Positions 7,590 through 11,625 of a stretch of DNA of 11,625 bases are shown one piece after another. The DNA is from Acidobacteriaceae bacterium UBA1795. Lineage in GTDB: Bacteria > Acidobacteriota > Terriglobia > Terriglobales > Acidobacteriaceae. Location: NCBI GenBank assembly GCA_002314435.1, contig DCFV01000228.1, positions 1 to 11,625 on the forward strand, given 5' to 3'. Within the stretch, counting starts at the first letter, position 1. Every line of letters starts with the position of its first letter. The position numbers and the translations under genes are program-made. Below the pieces are notes generated by a model. That model ran no database searches, was not told the DNA's origin, and was given only the letters and a program-made list of their open reading frames with translations.

Positions 7590-7973
7590 TCACGAGAGAA
7601 ACTGTGTCTCCAGGCGGTCGAGCAGCCCGCCTGTTGCGTCGCATACACCCGTGTGCACAGGCGAAGGCTGAATGATGGTGCTGCGTGGAGAAACCAGCCA
7701 GTGGAATCGCTCACTCTGCGATAGCTGCGCAATCGCGCCCGCAGTGGCGTCACCCTCACAGATGCGGCGGGCCGCTTCAAGGTGCTGGGCTACCAGGTCG
7801 AGATCTACCTCCGGCCACAGCGCCTTCACCCGTTCGCGATCCAGCCGGATGCGAGCCGCGAGGTAGCGCTTTTCCCGGCAGAAGACGACCACGCCGGCGT
7901 TTACAAACTCCTGCCGCTCAACGCGCGGCACCACGCGCAGAATGGCGTAATCAAACGAGGCGGGCGTGGGCAT
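7590..7973 (-). CDS. DUF3037 family protein
   Basis: The 127-residue product matches the layout of the DUF3037 family: FDYAILRVVPRVERQEFVNA near the N terminus, then GVVVFCREKRYLAARI and a helical middle containing LDLVAQHLEAARRICEG. It has no signal peptide or membrane helix and its biochemical role is unknown. The start is the ATG at 7973-7971. An AGGAGG sits six bases upstream on this strand (forward 7980-7985), inside the end of the preceding HipA-like gene. The two genes overlap by 23 bases in different frames and are therefore probably translationally coupled. An upstream TTG at 8009 would add 12 arginine-rich residues and span the Shine-Dalgarno, so I reject it. DUF3037 proteins are often found beside HipA-like kinases, from my knowledge of such neighbourhoods, which suggests the two act together. 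Confidence 0.85.
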   Translation of the reverse strand: MPTPASFDYAILRVVPRVERQEFVNAGVVVFCREKRYLAARIRLDRERVKALWPEVDLDLVAQHLEAARRICEGDATAGAIAQLSQSERFHWLVSPRSTIIQPSPVHTGVCDATGGLLDRLETQFLS

Positions 7974-8733
7974 CGGTCGCCTCCTGTTCAAAGATGTGCG
8001 CCGCAGCAAGGCGGCGCGTGAAGAAGTTGAGATACCCCGCGCGCCGGTCGGCCGCGCTCAGGCCGCCGGGAATGCTTTCGAGCCACGCATCCGGCACGTC
8101 GGCAATAGCTCCCGCAAGCACGTCGGGGGTGAGCTTTGCGTGGGCGAGTGCGGAGGCCTGCGGAATCTGCGATGCCCAGGGCAGCAGGATGTGTTGCTCG
8201 ATGGCGGCGAAGGGCGACTCGATCCGCGCGGGCATTGCGTCCCAGTCGTGATGAAAGAAGAGCGCCGCGCCGTGGTCGATTGGGTAGAGCCTGCGGTGCC
8301 AGAGCAGCAGGTTCGCGTTCTTGGCGGTGCGGTCCACGTTCTGCGTGAAGGCGTCGAACCAGACTATGAGGGAGGCCTCATCGGACGGCGCGGCGTCGCG
8401 CGCGGCGGGGTCGAACATCACCGAGCCGGGCAGGTAATCGAGTGCGACGTTGAGGCCTGTGCTGGCCTTCAGCAACTGGCGAATCTCGTAGTCGGGCTCG
8501 TTGCGGCCCAGTGAGGCGTCGAGTTCGGCAAAGACGATCTCCGGCACGCGCAGGCCAAGGGAGCGGCCGATTTCGCCAGCGATGATCTCAGCAATGAGCG
8601 CGAGCACGCCCTGGCCCGCGCCGCGGAACTTGACCACATAGAGGCCAAGGTCATCGGCTTCCACGATGGCGGGCAGGGAGCCGCCCTCGCGCAGGGGCAG
8701 CACATATCGCGTCGCGTGTACGGTTCGCAGCAT
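7951..8733 (-). CDS. HipA-like kinase family protein (HipA_2 type)
   Basis: The 260-residue protein resembles the compact HipA-like kinases rather than full-length HipA, which is about 440 residues. Kinase-fold signs are a lysine in a beta strand followed by a glycine-rich turn (YVVKFRGAGQG, Lys35), an acidic helix with Glu49/Glu54 (ALIAEIIAGEI), a catalytic-loop-like QNVDRTAKNANLLL (Asp134, Asn139/Asn141) and a metal-binding IDHGAALFF (Asp153). True HipA phosphorylates glutamyl-tRNA synthetase and is paired with the DNA-binding antitoxin HipB. No helix-turn-helix partner exists here, and the partner gene is DUF3037. Substrate and toxicity are unknown. The ATG at 8733-8731 lacks a clear Shine-Dalgarno; a TACACT -10-like hexamer lies nine bases upstream, so the mRNA may have a very short leader. 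The gene is divergent from the oxidoreductase at 8828. Confidence 0.8.
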   Translation of the reverse strand: MLRTVHATRYVLPLREGGSLPAIVEADDLGLYVVKFRGAGQGVLALIAEIIAGEIGRSLGLRVPEIVFAELDASLGRNEPDYEIRQLLKASTGLNVALDYLPGSVMFDPAARDAAPSDEASLIVWFDAFTQNVDRTAKNANLLLWHRRLYPIDHGAALFFHHDWDAMPARIESPFAAIEQHILLPWASQIPQASALAHAKLTPDVLAGAIADVPDAWLESIPGGLSAADRRAGYLNFFTRRLAAAHIFEQEATDAHARLV

Positions 8734-8827
8734 CGAAGGATCAGTGTAATTGCAGGCCGCGCATGTTCGAGCAAAGTCGAAGCTGCGCGTGCCGTTCTAG
8801 GATGGATTGCCGAGGAGTTTGTTCCGT

Positions 8828-9700
8828 ATGAAGATTGCATTTCTGGGACTGGGCGCGATGGGTAAGCCCATGGTGAGGCACCTGGTGAAGGCAGGGCACG
8901 ACGTGACGGTGTGGAACCGCAGCCGCGCGCGGGCCGAGGCGCTGGAGGGCGTGCGCGTAGCCGCAAGCGCGGCAGAAGGCGTGCAAGACGCCGAGGCCGT
9001 GCTCACATCGTTGTTTGACGACGCCGCGCACGAAGCCGTGCTGCTGGGCACGGATGGCGTGCTGGATGCGATGAAGCCCGGTGCGTTGCACGTTGCGCTG
9101 AGCACCATCAGCGTTGCGCTCAGCGAGCGGCTGGCACGGGAGCACGCCCAGCGCAGCCAACGCTATGTTGCTGCGCCGGTCTTCGGTCGTCCCAACGTGG
9201 CCGAAGCTGCGCGCCTGTGGATTGTGGTGGCCGGAAGCGATGCGGACGTTGCGCTGGCCCGGCCGCTGCTGGAGCCGCTGTCGCGCGGTATCTCGGTGGT
9301 GGGCAGCGAACCGCGCCAGGCCCACGCGCTCAAGATCGGCGGCAACTTCCTCATCAGCACCATGATTTACTCACTGAGCGAAGCCTTCGTTTTTGCGCAG
9401 GCTGAGGGCATCGAGCCGGCGGCGTTTCTTGAGGCGGTGAACAGCGCGCTCTTCCAGTCGCCGTTCTACGCGGCCTACGCGCAGGTCATGCTCCACCCGC
9501 CGGAGGTGAAGGGCGCCACGATCGAGTTGGGCGCAAAGGACCTGCGGCTTCTCCGCGAGGCAGCCGCAGCAGGTGGCACGAAGCTGGCACTGGCTGACCA
9601 CCTTGCGGAAGTGTTTATGCATGCGCAGGATTCTGGTTTTGCCGCCGAGGACTGGGCTGCCGGCCTCTACCAGACGGCGCAGCAGTTGGCCCGGGTGTGA
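8828..9700 (+). CDS. NAD(P)-dependent beta-hydroxyacid dehydrogenase family oxidoreductase
   Basis: The 290-residue enzyme belongs to the 3-hydroxyisobutyrate / 6-phosphogluconate dehydrogenase-type family, which oxidises beta-hydroxyacids or reduces short semialdehydes. The N-terminal Rossmann motif is KIAFLGLGAMGKPM, followed by VTVWNRSRARAEAL; the Asn-Arg after the second strand is commonly linked to NADP preference. A substrate-binding segment (AAPVFGRPNVAEAARL) departs from the usual DAPVSGG, and the catalytic Lys169 sits in KIGGN with Asn173, matching the K-x3-N pattern. The C-terminal helical domain contains LGAKDLRLLREAAAAGG. The start is ATG 8828, ten bases after GAGGAG (8812-8817); the TTG at 8807 would precede that site and is unlikely. 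The substrate is not deducible. It is divergent from the HipA-like gene and 59 bases upstream of an SDR gene, with which it may share a transcript. Confidence 0.9.
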   Translation: MKIAFLGLGAMGKPMVRHLVKAGHDVTVWNRSRARAEALEGVRVAASAAEGVQDAEAVLTSLFDDAAHEAVLLGTDGVLDAMKPGALHVALSTISVALSERLAREHAQRSQRYVAAPVFGRPNVAEAARLWIVVAGSDADVALARPLLEPLSRGISVVGSEPRQAHALKIGGNFLISTMIYSLSEAFVFAQAEGIEPAAFLEAVNSALFQSPFYAAYAQVMLHPPEVKGATIELGAKDLRLLREAAAAGGTKLALADHLAEVFMHAQDSGFAAEDWAAGLYQTAQQLARV

Positions 9701-9725
9701 ACCTGCATTCGTGGCGGCTGTCACC

Positions 9726-9753
9726 TTGTTGTCACTCCGAAGTTGAGTAGGAT
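9726..9753 (+). promoter_or_regulatory. Tentative promoter upstream of the SDR gene
   Basis: TTGTTG (9726-9731) and TAGGAT (9748-9753) are separated by 16 bases. The predicted start point would fall at or next to the ATG at 9760, implying an almost leaderless mRNA. The AGGAT also looks like a Shine-Dalgarno seven bases before the ATG, so the -10 reading may be false. Confidence 0.2.
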
Positions 9754-9759
9754 AGGGCA

Positions 9760-10530
9760 ATGAGCTTCAAGGGAAAGATCGTCTTCATCACCGGAGCCAG
9801 CTCGGGCATTGGCGCAGCCACGGCCTGGGCCTTTGCCGCCGAGGGCGCCAACCTGCTGTTGGCCGCGCGGCGCGCAAGCAAACTGGCGGAAGTGGCCTCA
9901 CGCGCGCTCGAACTTGGCGCTCCTGCGGTCCACTCAGTCCAGATGGATGTGCGCGACCACCGGGCCGTACAGCAAACCATCGACGACTTGCCGCCGGAGT
10001 GGGCGGAGATCGACATCCTTGTGAACAACGCCGGCCTGAGCCGCGGTCTGGAAAAGCTCTACACCGGCCGTCTGCAGGACTGGGACGAGATGATCGACAC
10101 CAACGTGAAGGGCCTGCTGTACGTGACCCGCGCGGTGGTGCCGGGCATGGTGGTGCGCGGTCGCGGCCACGTGATCAACCTGGGTTCCACGGCGGGCGAG
10201 CTGACCTATCCGAATGGCGCGGTTTACTGCGCCACCAAGGCAGCAGAGCGCGCCATCAACGACGGCCTGCGGCAGGACGTGCTGGGCACACCGGTGCGTG
10301 TGACCAGCGTGGACCCCGGCATGGTCGAGACCGACTTCAGCCTGGTGCGCTTTCACGGCGACAGCGAGCGCGCCGCCAAGGTGTACAAAGGCGTGAAACC
10401 GCTTTCGGCCGCCGATGTGGCAGAGACCATTGTCTGGGTCGCAAGCCGGCCGGCGCACGTGAATATCGCGCGCGTATTGATGACCCCGGTGCAGCAGGCC
10501 AACTCGCTGCTGTTCCACCGGGAGGGGTAG
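9760..10530 (+). CDS. YdfG-like short-chain dehydrogenase/reductase (SDR)
   Basis: This is a classical SDR of 256 residues that should use NADP(H) to oxidise or reduce a small hydroxy substrate in the cytoplasm. All key elements are present: cofactor loop TGASSGIG (residues 11-18), an Arg-Arg after the second strand (AARRAS) consistent with NADP preference, NNAG (89-92), catalytic Ser143, and Tyr156-x3-Lys160 in YCATK. The C-terminal segment (RPAHVNIARVLMTPVQQANS) resembles E. coli YdfG, a 3-hydroxy acid/serine dehydrogenase acting on beta-hydroxyacids, so that activity is the best guess. An AGGATAGGG precedes the ATG. It follows another beta-hydroxyacid dehydrogenase-type gene by 59 bases. 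Pairing of two enzymes with possibly overlapping substrates hints at related metabolism, but this is inference. Confidence 0.92.
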   Translation: MSFKGKIVFITGASSGIGAATAWAFAAEGANLLLAARRASKLAEVASRALELGAPAVHSVQMDVRDHRAVQQTIDDLPPEWAEIDILVNNAGLSRGLEKLYTGRLQDWDEMIDTNVKGLLYVTRAVVPGMVVRGRGHVINLGSTAGELTYPNGAVYCATKAAERAINDGLRQDVLGTPVRVTSVDPGMVETDFSLVRFHGDSERAAKVYKGVKPLSAADVAETIVWVASRPAHVNIARVLMTPVQQANSLLFHREG

Positions 10531-10550
10531 CGCCGGGGAGGGGCGCTTTT
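10529..10550 (+). terminator. Rho-independent terminator after the SDR gene
   Basis: AGCGCC and GGCGCT make a six-pair GC-rich stem around a seven-base loop, followed by TTT. The stem begins within the SDR stop codon, and the T-run overlaps the stop codon of the converging 85-residue gene (10549-10551). It is well formed for the plus strand; the opposite strand lacks a T-run after the stem. Confidence 0.65.
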
Positions 10551-10806
10551 AGCCGAGGGCCTCGATCTGGGATTCGATCTGCCTGAGGGCTGCTTCCAGC
10601 GCTTCGCGGCGACCGGGGTTCGAGGTCCGCTGTGAAAGGATGTTTTCGCGCTGCAGGCTCAGCTGCTGCTTTTTGCGTGCATTGTGTGCACGTTTCTGGA
10701 ACGCCAACCTCTTTTCCTCTTCAGTCGTCCCGGGTGCAGTTGCTGGCACCCCCGAGGCATTCGCCATCTGCTCCTCCACTGATTTACTTTCCCAACCACG
10801 AGCCAT
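10549..10806 (-). CDS. Small charged, probably coiled-coil protein of unknown function
   Basis: The 85-residue product begins MARGWESKSVEEQMANASG. It then has a Pro/Ala/Thr hinge and a long charged helix (EEEKRLAFQKRAHNARKKQQ, then a second helical part ending REALEAALRQIESQIEALG) that looks like an alpha-helical hairpin or coiled coil. I recall similar starts in hypothetical proteins of acidobacteria but know no function. It has no cysteine motif, signal peptide or membrane segment. The ATG at 10806-10804 is preceded on this strand by TAAAAT six bases upstream, a good -10 hexamer, and only a weak GAAG as ribosome site. This suggests a leaderless or near-leaderless message. The gene is divergent from the dehydrogenase at 10887 and convergent with the SDR gene. 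Its conserved-looking N terminus and lack of overlap with another gene support it being real. Confidence 0.75.
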   Translation of the reverse strand: MARGWESKSVEEQMANASGVPATAPGTTEEEKRLAFQKRAHNARKKQQLSLQRENILSQRTSNPGRREALEAALRQIESQIEALG

Positions 10807-10812
10807 ATCTTC

Positions 10813-10818
10813 ATTTTA
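10813..10818 (-). promoter_or_regulatory. Candidate -10 element (TAAAAT) of the small coiled-protein gene
   Basis: TAAAAT on the minus strand matches TATAAT at five of six positions and lies six bases before the ATG, which would put the transcript start near the first codon. There is no convincing -35; the region 17-18 bases upstream reads GGGACG/GGACGC. Confidence 0.35.
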
Positions 10819-10886
10819 GAGGTGTCGTTTGGCCCGCGTCCCGCAAATTGGCCCCTGGGCGCGTGGCGAGCACCGGAGGTAGCAGC

Positions 10887-11625
10887 GTGCGTGCGTGGCA
10901 AGTCCCTTCGTTTGGTATAGATGCGCTGCAAGGCGTGGAGCAGCCCAATCCGCAACCGGGCCCAGGTCAAGTGCGCGTCCAGGTGCGCGCGGTGTCGCTC
11001 AACTACCGTGATCTGCTCATGGTCAAGGGCCTCTACAACCCGAAATTGATGCTGCCCCGCATTCCGTGTTCGGACGGTGCAGGCGAGGTGGACGCTGTGG
11101 GAGATGGCGTGACCGCCTGGAAGCCGGGCGATCGCGTGGCCGGAATTTTTATGCAGAACTGGCTGGACGGCGCTGCTACTCCCGCCAAGGCGGCTGGGGC
11201 GCTGGGCGGCGACATCGACGGCATGCTCGCTGACCGCGTGGTGCTGGCTGAGACGGGCCTTGTCGCCCTGCCCCCGCACCTCACCATGGAGGAGGCCTCA
11301 ACCCTGCCTTGCGCCGCTGTCACAGCGTGGAACGCGCTGCAGGCTGGACGGCTCAAGCCCGGCTCCACTGTGCTGATTCAGGGTACCGGCGGCGTGTCTA
11401 TCTTCGCACTGCAGTTTGCACGGCTGATGGGAGCGCGGGTGCTCGGCATCTCTTCGAGTGACCAGAAGCTGGAGCGGGCGCACGGGTTGGGTCTGGACGC
11501 GGGCCTGAACTACGGCCAGACGCCGGAGTGGGATCGCTGGGTGCTGGACCAGACCAGCGGTACGGGCGTGGATCTGGTGGTGGAGGTGGGCGGAGTGGGG
11601 ACGCTGCCGCGCTCGCTGCGCGCAG
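10887..11625 (+). CDS. Zinc-free medium-chain dehydrogenase/reductase (quinone oxidoreductase-like), 3' end cut off
   Basis: The frame runs open to the right edge, giving 246 residues of a protein that is normally about 330. The start is GTG 10887 with a near-ideal GGAGGT (10875-10880) six bases upstream. The N-terminal GroES-like domain has VRAVSLNYRDLLMVKG and IPCSDGAGEVDAVGDGV. The cysteine and His-Glu that bind catalytic zinc in alcohol dehydrogenases are replaced here by NYRD and by SDGAGE. The structural-zinc four-cysteine loop is also absent. The Rossmann motif is GTGGVS at residues 166-171, followed by FALQFARLMGARVLGISSS, where the Ser-rich end of the strand suggests NADPH. This fits a quinone oxidoreductase or enoyl-reductase-like reductase. 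The substrate is not deducible. It stands alone behind its own intergenic region, divergent from the small coiled protein. Confidence 0.9.
   Translation, partial: MRAWQVPSFGIDALQGVEQPNPQPGPGQVRVQVRAVSLNYRDLLMVKGLYNPKLMLPRIPCSDGAGEVDAVGDGVTAWKPGDRVAGIFMQNWLDGAATPAKAAGALGGDIDGMLADRVVLAETGLVALPPHLTMEEASTLPCAAVTAWNALQAGRLKPGSTVLIQGTGGVSIFALQFARLMGARVLGISSSDQKLERAHGLGLDAGLNYGQTPEWDRWVLDQTSGTGVDLVVEVGGVGTLPRSLRA

Noticed and set aside
7974..8009. Upstream TTG start for the DUF3037 gene
   Set aside because: The added arginine-rich residues are encoded across the AGGAGG that serves the ATG at 7973.
7951..8733. A classical HipBA toxin-antitoxin module
   Set aside because: The kinase is much shorter than HipA, and no HipB-like helix-turn-helix gene lies on either side.
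8807..8827. Upstream TTG start for the beta-hydroxyacid dehydrogenase
   Set aside because: The GAGGAG at 8812-8817 lies inside that extension, and the Rossmann strand begins directly after the ATG at 8828.
1..11625. Mobile elements, CRISPR arrays, tRNA/rRNA genes, phage or conjugation genes
   Set aside because: I saw no transposase or integrase motifs, no regularly spaced repeats, no terminal inverted repeats and no tRNA-like cloverleaf, and gene packing is continuous.

Overview
The window reads as an ordinary chromosomal stretch of a high-GC soil bacterium, most likely an acidobacterium of the Terriglobus/Granulicella/Acidobacterium kind. That placement is inference. It rests on the GC-rich codon use, the HipA-like kinase/DUF3037 pair, the small coiled protein beginning MARGWESKSVEEQ and the secreted SH3/tetratricopeptide-type protein, which I associate with that phylum. 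I see no mobile elements, CRISPR arrays, tRNA or rRNA genes. Genes are closely packed and both edges cut through a gene.

Layout: the left edge enters a PLP-dependent threonine/serine dehydratase (1-964, +), followed by a small double-CxxC zinc-ribbon protein (977-1264), an exported SH3/TPR-like protein (1277-2311) and the undecaprenyl-diphosphatase uppP (2362-3240). All are on the plus strand with short gaps and may be co-transcribed. After a 146-base gap come ftsK (3387-5996), a receiver-Hpt phosphorelay protein 32 bases further on (6029-6766), and a NarL/LuxR-type response regulator (6877-7542). UppP (lipid carrier recycling) and FtsK (chromosome segregation at the septum) are envelope and division functions. 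The two signalling proteins next to them lack a kinase in the window.

Next is a convergent minus-strand operon of two overlapping genes, a HipA-like kinase (8733-7951) and a DUF3037 protein (7973-7590). The second starts inside the end of the first, with a strong Shine-Dalgarno. Two plus-strand NAD(P)-dependent oxidoreductases follow: a beta-hydroxyacid dehydrogenase-type enzyme (8828-9700) and a YdfG-like short-chain dehydrogenase (9760-10530). The latter ends in a good rho-independent terminator that overlaps the stop of a convergent 85-residue coiled protein (10806-10549, minus). The right edge cuts a zinc-free medium-chain dehydrogenase (10887 onward).

I do not see a clear new multi-gene system. 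The most promising leads are the translationally coupled HipA-like kinase/DUF3037 pair without a HipB-type antitoxin, and the receiver-Hpt protein directly behind ftsK with a NarL-type regulator next in line.
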